64,000 bases of DNA, taken from NCBI GenBank assembly GCA_963772635.1, contig CAVYYK010000024.1:1-64000 (forward strand), given 5' to 3'. The position numbers and the translations under genes are program-made. This stretch comes from JAUXFS01 sp963772635. Its GTDB lineage: Bacteria > Pseudomonadota > Alphaproteobacteria > Rhodospirillales > Defluviicoccaceae. The notes beneath the pieces were generated by a model, which saw nothing but the letters and a program-made list of their open reading frames with translations, was not told the DNA's origin and made no database searches. Positions 53,857 to 63,648 of this stretch are shown piece by piece (the stretch's first letter is position 1; each line of letters begins with the position of its first letter).

Positions 53857-55407
53857 TTACGGGCAAATGGGAGAGGGGCGCAGCGGCTGTCCGGTTTCTT
53901 CCGAAATGATGCACGAGAAGCGGCGGCTCGCGGCCGGCTCGGGAACTCCCTTGCCAAGCATGAAGCGCGACGAAGGCGTTCTCCCGGTGCCGGCAGGCAA
54001 TCGCGGAATCGCCCTCTGGATCAGCATGTAACCGTCTTCGAGGCGGGTAATCGCCCCCTCCTCCATCAACTGAACCAGACCCGCCTCCCCCGGCAGCACG
54101 TCATAGGCGACCACCGGCCCGGGCGCGACCATGTCCTTGACGTCGAACCGGGCGGTTCCGCCGGGGTAGCCCCGGCGCAGGCGGGACCAAGTCTCGTAGT
54201 CGATGCCTTTGGCCGGCCTCGGTCCGTAGGGCGTTTGGACGTCGCCGGAGTCCTTGGCGGTTGTCGATGGAACCGGCTTTCCGGACGGGATCGCCGCGGC
54301 CTTGAAAGTATAGGCGGCGATCACCGCCGCGACCTCGCGGCCCAGCGCGGTCTCGACGATCGCCCGCGCCCGCCGCGCCTCGCCATCCTGCGGTTTGGAG
54401 AAGTATCTGAAGCACGTCCCCGGCGCCAGAAACGTCACCTTCTCGGCGGGCACGCCGACGACGGCGGCGCCCGGACCGTCCTCGCTCTTGCGAGGCAGGA
54501 CCACCATCCGCGCGATCCGCGACACCGCGCCCTCGACGTGCCAGACGACGCCGGAGGCGGCGACCGCGACGAGATAGACCGGGGCGTTGCCCGCTTCGAC
54601 GGTGATCTTGGCAACGCTGGTGGTACCATCGAGGCCGACCACCGAGACATTCGACACGGTGTCGCCGTGATAGGTGCCGACAAGAACGATCTCGTCGCCC
54701 TCCCCAGCCTTCGGCAAGATGCAGTTCATGATCTGGCCGCTCGTCGGCTTGGTTCGCGCCTCCGCCTTCGCCGCCTGTTGCTCCGTGCGGACGATCGCTA
54801 TCTCGTCCCCGTCGATCAGCCCGTTCCGATTTTTGTCGAAGCGGGCATAGGTCGCGAGGGCGATCTCCTCGAGCTCGGTGATCGTCAGCACGCCGTCCTC
54901 GTTCGGATCGAGAGCCAGCAATTCGCTCAATTGGGTGGCTGCGGTCGCGCCGCGCTTCGAGGCATATTCGTTGGCGAAGGCGAGGAGTTCGGCGAGGGTA
55001 ATGACATCGTCTTTGTCGGCGTCCGCCGCCATCTCGGCTGCCATGCGCGTGGTCAGGCGTGCCTGCGCCTGCTCCGGGCTCAACGTCGGTCGGCTCCCGA
55101 TGTTCCGCATTTCGAGAGACTGGCGAACCTCCTCGGCGGTGATCCGTCCGTCGCCATCGCGATCGCGGATCATCAGCCTGCCGATCAACTGGGCGCGGGC
55201 GCTTGCGACGGCATCCATCTTTACCATATCGATCGCCTGTTGGTCGATGCGGACCTGATCGGCGCCATGGGCCCGGATTGGCTTCAGTTGCGCCGCCAGG
55301 TAGGCTTCCTTCGGCTGCTGGATACCGCGAAGAAGCACCTGAGGGACCGGGTCCGTGTCGACCGGCTGGGCTCCGGCATCGGCCGCAACGGAACAATTCG
55401 GCGGCAA
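53857..55407 (-). CDS. EF-hand calcium-binding protein, probably secreted
   Basis: 516 residues from ATG 55407. Four EF-hand loops: DRDGDGRITAEE (residues 82-93), DADKDDVITLAE (129-140), DPNEDGVLTITE (167-178) and DKNRNGLIDGDE (191-202). The remaining 300 residues form a beta-rich unassigned domain with MNCILPKAGEGDEIVLVGTY. No signal peptide is present from this start, but another frame upstream (ATG 55451, MPRRAGIAFILIAHNC) reads like one, so a frame change near 55400 may hide the real N-terminus. It lies between ybaB and recR. Calcium-responsive role is inference from the EF-hands. Confidence 0.75.
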   Translation of the reverse strand: MPPNCSVAADAGAQPVDTDPVPQVLLRGIQQPKEAYLAAQLKPIRAHGADQVRIDQQAIDMVKMDAVASARAQLIGRLMIRDRDGDGRITAEEVRQSLEMRNIGSRPTLSPEQAQARLTTRMAAEMAADADKDDVITLAELLAFANEYASKRGATAATQLSELLALDPNEDGVLTITELEEIALATYARFDKNRNGLIDGDEIAIVRTEQQAAKAEARTKPTSGQIMNCILPKAGEGDEIVLVGTYHGDTVSNVSVVGLDGTTSVAKITVEAGNAPVYLVAVAASGVVWHVEGAVSRIARMVVLPRKSEDGPGAAVVGVPAEKVTFLAPGTCFRYFSKPQDGEARRARAIVETALGREVAAVIAAYTFKAAAIPSGKPVPSTTAKDSGDVQTPYGPRPAKGIDYETWSRLRRGYPGGTARFDVKDMVAPGPVVAYDVLPGEAGLVQLMEEGAITRLEDGYMLIQRAIPRLPAGTGRTPSSRFMLGKGVPEPAASRRFSCIISEETGQPLRPSPICP

Positions 55408-55567
55408 TTATGGGCAATAAGGATGAAAGCGATTCCGGCACGTCGCGGCATGAACACGGTCTCCTGCGAAAGCATGCCACCATGTTAACCGTCGCCGGTA
55501 AACGGGATGCTAACCGACTGTCGTCGCCTGAGAGGTTGATCGCAAATTCCGCCTCACATGACCCCGG

Positions 55568-55891
55568 TCACATCGGGAACTGCATGCCCGGCGGTAGCTG
55601 GAGGCCGCCGGTGAGCTCGGACATCCGCTCGGCGACGGTCGCCTCGACCTTGGTCTTGCCGTCCTTGAACGCGGCGAGGATCAGGTCCTCGAGGATCTCG
55701 GTTTCGTTGGGATCGACCAGCGACGGATCGATCTTCACCTTGAGCATCTCGCCTCTGCCGTTGAGGGTCACCTGCACCATGCCGCCGCCGGACGCGCCGG
55801 TCACCTCCGTTTTGGCCAGCTGTTCCTGCAGTTCGTTCATTTTGGCCTGGAGCTGCTGGGCCTGTTTCATCATCTGGCCAAGATTTTTCAT
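55568..55891 (-). CDS. ybaB: YbaB/EbfC nucleoid-associated protein
   Basis: 107 residues: LGQMMKQAQQLQAKMNELQE helix, GGGMVQVTLNGRGEMLKVKI core and EILEDLILAAFKDGKTKVEA. A dimeric tweezer that binds DNA without strong sequence preference. It usually forms dnaX-ybaB-recR; recR is 4 kb downstream here and dnaX is not seen upstream in this window, where a plus-strand phaC gene follows instead. Confidence 0.94.
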   Translation of the reverse strand: MKNLGQMMKQAQQLQAKMNELQEQLAKTEVTGASGGGMVQVTLNGRGEMLKVKIDPSLVDPNETEILEDLILAAFKDGKTKVEATVAERMSELTGGLQLPPGMQFPM

Positions 55892-56076
55892 GTTCCGGCG
55901 ATCTCCGCGTGGTTTCAGTGGCCGTCTATACCAAGTTTGGGTGCGCGAGTCATCGGACTCGGAACCAGATCAATCGTGGGGAGCAACACAGCCATTCCCG
56001 ATCGGCGCTCGACATCCCGTCGCCACGGGTGCAGGATTTATTCTACCAGAACGCGTTCGGATCGCGAGGATCGACC

Positions 56077-57970
56077 ATGGCAGAGAAACGGACCTCCGGC
56101 GGGAGCCGCGGCAAGGGCCCCGGGAAAGGCAAAGTCTCGACCGTGCGCGCCGTCGGCGGCGACCGGCGGGCGAAGCCGCGGACAACGGCGCCGTCACCGA
56201 AACCCCTGCCGAAGGAGCCGGAACGGGAGATCGCCGAGGCGATCTCGTTTCCGGTGAGTTCGGCGACCATCGATCGCTTCGTCCATGCGGCGCTCGGTCG
56301 GATGACGATGAGCGTGTCGCCGGCGGCGCTGATGCTGGCCTATCTCGACTGGCTGGTGCATCTGGCGATCGCGCCGGGCAAGCGCCACGAATTGGCGCAA
56401 AAGGCCCTGCGCAAGGCCATGCGCTTCGCCGTCTACGCCGCCCGGGCGACCGTCCAGCCGGACACGCCGCCGACCATCGAACCGCTGCCCCACGACCGCC
56501 GCTTCCGCGGCGAAGACTGGCAACAGCCGCCGTTCAACCTGATCGCCCAATCGTTCCTGCTCAGCCAGCAGTGGTGGCACAACGCCACCACCGGCGTGTT
56601 CGGTGTCTCGCCCCATCACGAACAGGTGGTGTCGTTCGTCGCCCGCCAGATCCTCGACATGTTCTCGCCGACCAACTTCCCGATGACCAATCCGGAGGTG
56701 CTGAAAGCGACCATCGCCGAGGGCGGCGGCAACCTGGTCCGCGGCGCGGTCAATTTCGCCGAGGACTGGGAGCGGGCGATCGCCGCCCGCAAGAAGGTCG
56801 GCGCCGAGCAGTTCCCGGTCGGTGAAAAGGTGGCGGTGACGCCCGGGCAAGGTGGTCTACCGCAACAAGCTGATCGAGCTGATCCAGTACACGCCGACCA
56901 CCGAGACGACGTTCGCCGAACCAGTGTTCTTCGTCCCGGCGTGGATCATGAAGTACTACATCCTCGACCTGTCGCCCGAGAACTCGATGATCAAGTACCT
57001 GGTCGACAAGGGACACACGGTGTTCATGATCTCGTGGAAGAACCCGCGGGCGGAGGACCGGGACCTCGGAATCGAGTCGTACTACTACGACGGGATCATG
57101 GACTCGCTTCGGGCGATCTCGACGATCATGCCCGACCGCCGGGTTCATGCCGTCGGCTACTGTCTCGGCGGCACCCTGCTCGCCATCGCCGCAGCGGCGC
57201 TGGCCCGCGACGGCGACGACAGGCTCGCGACCGTGTCGCTGTTCGCCGCCCAGGTCGACTTCACCGACGCCGGCGAGCTGATGCTGTTCATCGACGAGAG
57301 CCAGGTCGCCTATCTCGAGGACATCATGTGGGATCAGGGCTACCTGGACACCAAGCAGATGGCCGGCGCCTTCCAGATGCTCCACTCCAACGACCTGATC
57401 TGGTCGGCGGTCGTCCGCGACTACCTGCTCGGCGAACGGCGGCCGATGATCGACCTGATGGCCTGGAACGCCGACGCCACCCGCCTGCCCTACCGCATGC
57501 ACCGGGACTACCTGCGCAAGCTATTCCTCGACAACGACCTCGCCGAGGGCCGCTACGAGGTCGACGACCGGCCGGTGGCACTGCGCGACATTCGTGCGCC
57601 GCTGTTCTGCGTCGGCACCGTCAGCGACCACGTGGCGCCGTGGGAGTCGGTTTACAAGATCCACCTCCTGACCAACACCGATCTCACCTTCGTACTCACC
57701 TCGGGCGGCCACAACGCCGGCATCGTCAGCGAACCCGGTCACGCCGGTCGGACCTATCAGCTGGGAACCCGGAAAAATCACGACGCCTACGGCGATCCCG
57801 ACATCTGGCGTGCGTCCACCCCGACGTTCGATGGGTCCTGGTGGCCCGAATGGCAGTCGTGGCTGGCCGAACACTCGTCTGACCGGGTGCCGCCGCCGCC
57901 CATCGGCGCACCGGAGCGCGGGTACCCGGTGCTCGCCGACGCACCGGGGACTTACGTTCTCCAGGAATAG
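56077..57970 (+). pseudogene. phaC: class I poly(3-hydroxyalkanoate) synthase PhaC, one frame break
   Basis: About 630 residues when joined. The N-terminal PhaC domain is seen in PFNLIAQSFLLSQQWWHN and NFPMTNPEVLKATIAEGGGN. The frame breaks in GCCCGGGCAAGG (extra G at 56845-56847) and the next frame continues VVYRNKLIELIQYTPTTETT to 57970. The catalytic triad is visible: Cys in VGYCLGGTLL (about residue 362), Asp in VSDHVAPW and His in SGGHNAGIV. It polymerises hydroxyacyl-CoA into storage granules. ATG 56077 has GAGGA upstream. The coherent second half argues for an indel error in the sequence. Confidence 0.92.
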
Positions 57971-58012
57971 CCGGGCGCCCCGGTATTGCGGCAACTCACC
58001 CCTCGACCCCGT

Positions 58013-59467
58013 CTAGCGTGCTCTCGCCGGGATCACAGCGGCGCCCGTCTCCATCGTCTCGGGTTTGTCCTCGCGCCCGGCTTTTCGCAAAGACACGGCA
58101 TAATTTTCGAGGAACGTGGCCAGATCCGGATGCTCCGGCCCGAAGGCGGTCTCCAAAATTGTCAGGGCTTGCTTGATCAACGTCCCCGCCTCCGCGTGTC
58201 GCCCCTGCGCTTGGTACAGCGACGCCAGTTTTTGGAGGCTGACAACAACGTCGGGATGGGACGAGCCGAAAGCCTTCTCCCGAAGGGCGAGGGCACGTCT
58301 GTAAAGTGGCTCTGCCTCCCGGGTGCGATCTTGTGCGACGTACAGGTCGGCCAGGTTCGTGTAACCCGTCGCCAATGTTGGGTGTTCCGGTCCCAGAGTT
58401 TGTTCCCAGGCAGACGAGGAGCGCTTGTAGAGCGGCTCCGCCTCGGCGTAGCGACCCTCGGCATGGTACAACAAGGCGAGGTTGTTGAGGCTCGTGGCGG
58501 TAGCCGGGTGTTCCGGCCCAAGGGCTTTTTCCAAGATTGCCAAGGCCCGCTTGTACAAAGGCTCCGCCTCCGCGTATCGGCCTTGCGCCATGTAAAGCAA
58601 AGCGAGGTTATTAAGGCTTTGCGCAACGTCCGGATGGTGTGGACCGACAGCCCTTTCCCGAATGGCGAGGGAGCGTGCGTAAAGTGGCCCCGCCTCTGTG
58701 TTTCGCCCCTGAGCGCGGTAAAGCGCCGCCAGGTTATTGAGGCTGCGGGCGACAACGAGATGCTGAGGCCCCAGCGTCCTCTCCCGAATGGCCAGGGATC
58801 GCACGTACAGCGGCTCTGCGTCAGCATAGCGGCCCCGGGCGTGGTACGACAAGGCGAGGTTGTTGAGGCCAGTGGCCACGTCGGGGTGTTCCGGCCCCAG
58901 GGCCTTCTCCAGAACGGCGAGGGAGCGTCTGTATAACGGCTCTGCCTCGGCGTAGCGGCCCTCGGCGCGATAAACCTCGGCCAGGTTGTTGAGACTTCTG
59001 GCGACTTGCGGACTTTGCAGCCCGAGGGCCTTCTCCCGAATGGCCAACGAGCGTCTATACAGCGGCTCCGCGTCGGCGTGGCGGCCTTGTGCCTCGTACA
59101 CCTGGGCCAAACTGTTGAGGCCCGTGGCCACGTCCGGATGCTCCGGTCCCAAGGCCCTTTCCAGGAGGGCTATGGAGCGCTCGAACAGCGGCTCCGACTC
59201 GACGTATCGGCCCTGGGCGCGATAAACCTCAGCCAGGAGGGTAACAGCGATCGCCAACCGCGAATCCTGTGGGCCAAGCGCCCGTTCGGCCTCCGTCAGT
59301 CCTTTGCCCAGGTGCTCCTCCGCCGTGCCGTAGTCGCCTTGATGGTAAGAGCGGACGCCCGCGGCAACCGACTCCTCCCAGCCGTCGGCATGGGCCGATG
59401 GGGGTGCAAAGCATGGGCCGGAGCAAAGCAACAAGATGGCCGACCAGCGCGCGGCAGCATGCGTCAT
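58013..59467 (-). CDS. secreted kinesin-light-chain-type TPR protein
   Basis: 484 residues. Signal peptide (AILLLCSGPCFAPPSAHA) then ten tandem 42-residue TPR units of the form YAEAEPLYRRSLAIREKALG - PEHPDVATSLNNLALLYxAQGR, from residue 45 to 463, and a short tail. These fold into a superhelix that binds peptides or proteins. Near-identical 126-bp units make the gene prone to unit loss or gain. Partner unknown. It is divergent from minC. ATG 59467 has an AT-rich leader with GATGAGGATGG. Confidence 0.88.
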   Translation of the reverse strand: MTHAAARWSAILLLCSGPCFAPPSAHADGWEESVAAGVRSYHQGDYGTAEEHLGKGLTEAERALGPQDSRLAIAVTLLAEVYRAQGRYVESEPLFERSIALLERALGPEHPDVATGLNSLAQVYEAQGRHADAEPLYRRSLAIREKALGLQSPQVARSLNNLAEVYRAEGRYAEAEPLYRRSLAVLEKALGPEHPDVATGLNNLALSYHARGRYADAEPLYVRSLAIRERTLGPQHLVVARSLNNLAALYRAQGRNTEAGPLYARSLAIRERAVGPHHPDVAQSLNNLALLYMAQGRYAEAEPLYKRALAILEKALGPEHPATATSLNNLALLYHAEGRYAEAEPLYKRSSSAWEQTLGPEHPTLATGYTNLADLYVAQDRTREAEPLYRRALALREKAFGSSHPDVVVSLQKLASLYQAQGRHAEAGTLIKQALTILETAFGPEHPDLATFLENYAVSLRKAGREDKPETMETGAAVIPARAR

Positions 59468-59921
59468 GACACGCCATCCTCATCAACAAAAAAGAGAAAA
59501 ACGGTTTAAAATTTTAGCGAAATTTGATACGAAATGGAAACGATTTCATCCGTCGGTTACATCCGATCTGGCCCTCTGTCTCCGCAAGGTCGATCTCCAG
59601 GCCCGCGACGAGTTGGCCATGACCCACCAGAAACCCGGCCAGCGCGTCTCCACTCATGGCGCAATCGGGGACCGCCCACAAAATCCTAAATATGCCAGCC
59701 ACTACCCGATCTCTTAACAACATATTGTGAAGCGGCCGAGGGAATTGGCAACCGATTCGCCCGATTCGCACCGTTCCGGACGCTTCCGGCGAGATCCGAC
59801 GCTTCGTGCCCATCGCTCGACATCGAGCAAATGGCAATCATATGAGGGCGTTACCCTCGCCGTCGGCGGGCGGCCCCCGCAAGCCCTTGCCTCCGGCCCG
59901 ATCACCTGCCAGCAATCATGA
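59468..59921. other. divergent intergenic region upstream of minC and the TPR gene
   Basis: 454 bases. The part next to the TPR gene (59490-59540) is strikingly AT-rich, a good place for its promoter. No RNA gene, terminator or ORF with family resemblance was recognised; promoters of minC are expected within 59700-59900. Confidence 0.4.
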
Positions 59922-60711
59922 ATGCAGGCGATGCGACAAGCTGTGGAGACGGCGACGGTGGGCGTGGAGGCCAAAGCCCCTAAGGACGACGAACAGGTTC
60001 CGGTCCAGATCCGGGGCGGGATGGTCACGTCGATCATTTTGCGGATCCGCGATCCGAAAAGCCAAAAAGTCTATTCCATGCTCGCCGATCGGATCGCCCA
60101 GGCCCCCAATTTCTTTCGCCACGCACCGGTGGTCCTGGATCTCCAGGACCTCGCCGACGCGCCGCCGTTCAACATCGCCGAGCTGGGCCGGCGCCTGCGG
60201 CAACACTCGCTGGTGCCGATCGGCGTCCAGAACGGAACCGAGGAGCAGAACCTCGCCGCCGTCAACGCCGGTTTCAGCCTCGTCGGGACGGGCGCCGCCG
60301 GGTCGGCGATACCGCGCGAGGATCGCCGGGCGCGGGCGAGCACCGACGCCGAGGACTGTCGAAACCGACACGCCTTCGCGGGCGTCGACCAAAGTGATCA
60401 CCCGGCCGGTGCGGTCCGGCCAACAGGCCTACGCCCGCGGCGGCGACCTGATCGTCCTCGGTCTGACCAGTTCCGGCGCCGAGCTGATCGCCGACGGAAA
60501 TATCCACGTCTACGGTGCGTTGCGCGGCCGGGCGATCGCCGGCGCCTGCGGCGATGCCGGCGCCCGCATTTTCTGCCGGAGCCTCGAAGCGGATCTGGTT
60601 TCGATCGCCGGCAATTGGCAGGTTCGTGATGATATGCCCGACGGCCTGATCGGCAAGCCGGCGCAGATCTCGTTGCGGGACGAAAAACTGATCATCGAGC
60701 CCCTGCCGTAG
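59922..60711 (+). pseudogene. minC: septum site-determining protein MinC, one frame break
   Basis: About 262 residues when joined. The N-terminal domain includes GMVTSIILRIRDPKSQ and RHAPVVLDLQDL. A frame change between about 60305 and 60355 leads into the C-terminal beta-helix: TKVITRPVRSGQQAYARGGD, LIADGNIHVYGALRGRAIAG and DARIFCRSLEADLVSIAGN(Q). MinC inhibits FtsZ rings away from midcell. The C-terminus ends IIEPLP, stop at 60709-60711. minD follows 55 bases later. MinC with MinD/MinE is needed as a set, so an error in the sequence is likelier than loss. Confidence 0.9.
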
Positions 60712-60766
60712 AGAACGGCGGGAGCTCAATGCGTTAACCAGAGAGGCTGAACGGAAGGAGGAAGAT

Positions 60767-61582
60767 TTGTCAAAAGTCATTGTCATGACCTCGGGCAAGG
60801 GCGGCGTGGGCAAGACCACGACGGCCGCCGCGTTCGGCACCGGCCTTGCGCTCCGGGGACACAAGACCGTCGTCATCGATTTCGACGTGGGTCTGCGCAA
60901 CCTCGACCTGATCATGGGCTGCGAGCGACGGGTCGTTTTCGACTTCATCAACGTGATCAACGGCGAAGCCAGGCTGAGCCAGGCGTTGATCAAGGACAAG
61001 CGCAACGAAAACCTGTGGATCCTGCCGACGAGCCAGACACGCGACAAGGATGCGCTCACCAGGGAGGGTGTCGAGAAGGTCCTGAACGAGCTGCGCGACC
61101 AGTTCGACTACATCATCTGCGACAGCCCGGCCGGCATCGAAAAAGGCGCGATCATGGCGCTCTATTTCGCCGACGAGGCGGTGATCGTGACCAACCCGGA
61201 GGTATCCAGCGTCCGCGACAGCGATCGCATCATCGGCGTGCTGCAGAGCCGCTCGCAGCGAGCCGAGAAGGGGAAGGAGCCGGTCAAGGAGCACCTGCTG
61301 ATCGCCCGCCACGATGCCGAACGGGTCAAGCGGGGCGAGATGCTGAAGGTCGAAGACGTCCTCGAGATCCTCGCCATTCCCCTGCTCGGCATCATCCCCG
61401 AGAGCCAGTCGGTGCTGAAGGCCTCCAATGTCGGGATGCCGGTAATCATGGACGAAGGCTCCCCGGCCGGGCGGGCCTATATGGATGCTGTCGGTCGCTT
61501 CCTCGGTGAAACCATCGAGCATCGGTTCGCCGGACAACCGCGCCGCGGCCTGTTCCAACGGTTGCTGTGGAGGACGGCATGA
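60767..61582 (+). CDS. minD: septum site-determining protein MinD
   Basis: 271 residues of the deviant Walker ATPase family. SGKGGVGKTTTAAAF (P loop, residues 9-23) carries the signature lysine; VIDFDVGLRNLDLIMG and ICDSPAGIEKGA follow. The C-terminus GLFQRLLWRTA is the amphipathic membrane-targeting helix. It recruits MinC to the membrane and oscillates with MinE. TTG 60767 is used, with GGAAGGAGG about 8 bases before. The stop overlaps the minE start by four bases (ATGA). Confidence 0.95.
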   Translation: MSKVIVMTSGKGGVGKTTTAAAFGTGLALRGHKTVVIDFDVGLRNLDLIMGCERRVVFDFINVINGEARLSQALIKDKRNENLWILPTSQTRDKDALTREGVEKVLNELRDQFDYIICDSPAGIEKGAIMALYFADEAVIVTNPEVSSVRDSDRIIGVLQSRSQRAEKGKEPVKEHLLIARHDAERVKRGEMLKVEDVLEILAIPLLGIIPESQSVLKASNVGMPVIMDEGSPAGRAYMDAVGRFLGETIEHRFAGQPRRGLFQRLLWRTA

Positions 61583-61947
61583 ACTTTCTCAGGCGACTTT
61601 TGGGCTTCGGCGAGAAGCCAAGCGCGGAAGCGGCGAGGGACAGGCTGCAGATTCTGTTGGCGCACGAGCGCGCGAATGCCGCCCAGCCCGACTATCTTCC
61701 GCAAATGCACCGCGATATCGTCGACGTTATTCGCCGCTATGTCGACGTCGAAGACCAGAAGATCGAGGTGCAGGTCGAGCACTCGGGAAACGTCTCCGTG
61801 CTGGAGGTGAACATCGAGCTGCCGCCGTTGCCGGCCCGGCCGAAAGCGGGTCAGACCGTGTCGGCCCAAGGGCGCAAGAAACGGCCGGCGCGGTCGCGTC
61901 CGGTGTCCGGCCGGCTGGCCGAAAGCGCCAAGACCGGTACGGCGTGA
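61579..61947 (+). CDS. minE: cell division topological specificity factor MinE
   Basis: 122 residues. The N-terminal NFLRRLLGFGEKPSAEAARD contains the membrane/MinD-binding helix; the topological domain follows with LPQMHRDIVDVIRRYVDVED and VEVNIELP. The last 30 residues are a basic extension (GRKKRPARSRP), longer than E. coli MinE (88). It stimulates MinD ATPase and drives oscillation. ATG 61579 overlaps minD; an in-frame ATG at 61567 would lie inside minD and is less likely. Confidence 0.93.
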   Translation: MNFLRRLLGFGEKPSAEAARDRLQILLAHERANAAQPDYLPQMHRDIVDVIRRYVDVEDQKIEVQVEHSGNVSVLEVNIELPPLPARPKAGQTVSAQGRKKRPARSRPVSGRLAESAKTGTA

Positions 61948-61996
61948 GACAACGCGCCGAACCGTTGCTCGGCACTGGATACCGGTTGGCAGGGAC

Positions 61997-62926
61997 ATGA
62001 CCGAACGTCTTGTCATCCGCGTTGCGATCCGCGACGAACCCGAACAAGCCGCCGCCGGGGGCAACCGCCGCCCCTTGTCGAAACCGGCGCGCCGGCGAAT
62101 GGGCTCGTGGATGGTCGGCGGTGCGGTTGTAGTTTGTTTGTCGATCATCGCTGCCGTGGCGCTGCTGACGGACTTCTCGGGCGACCGATCGATCCAAGGC
62201 GGCGCCACCGGGTCCGAAGCCCGGACGAACGATCGTGGCCCTATCGAGGACGGTGGTGATCCACCGACGGATACGGCCGCATTCCCGATGGAACCGGCGG
62301 CTCGGCCGGCGCTCGAACGTGAGAGTGTTCCCGCGCAAGCGGCCGTGCGCCCGACACTTTCCGACGCCGGCGTTGTCGAAGAGACCAGAAGGCCAATTCG
62401 ACCCTCGGTTTCGACAAGAAAGCCCGTCGAAAAACCGGAATCCGCGGTGTCACGGGACAAGGTAGCGCCCGATCCTCCGGAGGCCGCGGAGGTGCGGCCG
62501 ACAAACCCCGAGGTCGCAACCGTGGTTCCGACCGTTCGATCAGGCCAACACGTCGAGACCGTTGATCCGGAACCGGCCGTCGTGGCGGTGATCAAGGATC
62601 CCCGCGTGCTCCGCGCGCAGCTGAGCGCCGGCGTAAACGGAAAGGAGCCCACCGCCCGTCTCCAACCGCCCATTCAGGTGACCGGCCGCAGCGACCGCAC
62701 GATCTACTACTTCTCCGAAGTCCGAGACTTCGACGGCCAGACCTTGTTCCATCGTTGGGAACGGGAAGGCCGTGTCGTGGCGTCCATTCCGTTCGAAATC
62801 CGGGGACCGCGCTGGCGCTTCTATTCCAGAAAGACGATAACGCCGCGTATGACGGGCCGTTGGCGGGTGGTCTTGGTCGACCCCGCCGGCAAGGAACTGG
62901 CCAGTTCGGACTTTCTCGTTCGCTGA
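61997..62926 (+). CDS. DUF2914-domain membrane protein
   Basis: 309 residues. One membrane helix (GAVVVCLSIIAAVALLTDF, residues 41-60), a Pro/Glu-rich linker of about 150 residues, and a C-terminal DUF2914 domain: IYYFSEVRDFDGQTLFHRWE, GPRWRFYSRKTITP and GRWRVVLVDPAGKEL. Role unknown; probably periplasmic. It follows minE by 49 bases on the same strand and may be in the min operon. ATG 61997; no strong ribosome site. Confidence 0.85.
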   Translation: MTERLVIRVAIRDEPEQAAAGGNRRPLSKPARRRMGSWMVGGAVVVCLSIIAAVALLTDFSGDRSIQGGATGSEARTNDRGPIEDGGDPPTDTAAFPMEPAARPALERESVPAQAAVRPTLSDAGVVEETRRPIRPSVSTRKPVEKPESAVSRDKVAPDPPEAAEVRPTNPEVATVVPTVRSGQHVETVDPEPAVVAVIKDPRVLRAQLSAGVNGKEPTARLQPPIQVTGRSDRTIYYFSEVRDFDGQTLFHRWEREGRVVASIPFEIRGPRWRFYSRKTITPRMTGRWRVVLVDPAGKELASSDFLVR

Positions 62927-62970
62927 GAGCGGTACACTTCGAACGTGAATTGGCCCGTAGTCCCCGGAAT

Positions 62971-63648
62971 TCAGGTTGATGTTCCGGGAATTACATTCCC
63001 CTCTCCTTGGCAGCTGCGCCAAACGGTCGCCAGCCACGGCTGTCGGTGGCGCGGGAGCCCGGTCGGGCGGTAGTAATGCTCGACCTCGACGAATCCGGCG
63101 GCGGTGACGTACGCGCGCCAGGTGTCGAGATCGAAGAAGCAGCCATAGCGATCGCCGCTCAATCCCTCCTCGTTGTTTCCTCGCGGGTTGGAGCAGAACA
63201 GGACGCCCCCGGGCTTCAAGGCGGCACGCAGCTCGAGCAAGACCCGCGGCAATTCCTGGCTCGGCACGTGGAACAACGACGCATTGGCGAACACGCCGTC
63301 GAAGCGGTTCTCCGGCAGGTCGAGCGCGAGGAAATCCTGATGGAGAACCTCGCACCCCGAAAACCGACGCGCCATCGCGACCAATTCCTTCGATCCGTCG
63401 AGGCCGACGGCCTCGTGGCCCAACGACTTGAAATGGATTAGGTCCCGGCCCGGCCCGCATCCCAGATCGACGATGCGAAACGGAGGCTCGCCCTCGATCG
63501 CCTCCAGCAACGCCGCACGGTTCTGGCTGACATCGTGGTCCCGGGTGCCCTCCCAGTAGGCCTCGGCCTTCCGGTCGTAGTGCCCGATCGTGATCTCGGA
63601 GATCCGCCGTAGTTGTTCTTCATCGTACGTTCGGAAGGGTTCGATCAT
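62971..63648 (-). CDS. class I SAM-dependent methyltransferase
   Basis: 225 residues. Motif I VDLGCGPGRDLI (near residue 60), acidic loop VGLDGSKELV and post-II VFANASLFHVP fit a Rossmann-fold AdoMet methyltransferase, of the UbiE/Methyltransf_11-like group. Substrate unknown. Convergent with the DUF2914 gene. ATG 63648 (MIEPFRTYDEEQ) is the first in-frame start near the fold. Confidence 0.85.
   Translation of the reverse strand: MIEPFRTYDEEQLRRISEITIGHYDRKAEAYWEGTRDHDVSQNRAALLEAIEGEPPFRIVDLGCGPGRDLIHFKSLGHEAVGLDGSKELVAMARRFSGCEVLHQDFLALDLPENRFDGVFANASLFHVPSQELPRVLLELRAALKPGGVLFCSNPRGNNEEGLSGDRYGCFFDLDTWRAYVTAAGFVEVEHYYRPTGLPRHRQPWLATVWRSCQGEGNVIPGTST

Noticed and set aside
58150..59330. 126-bp repeat units as a CRISPR-like array
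   Set aside because: They encode regular 42-residue TPR units in one open frame.
62935..63000. CCCGGAA/TTCCGGG hairpin as a terminator between DUF2914 and the methyltransferase
   Set aside because: The stem is only 7 bp with a 12-base loop and no T run, so it was not listed as a feature.
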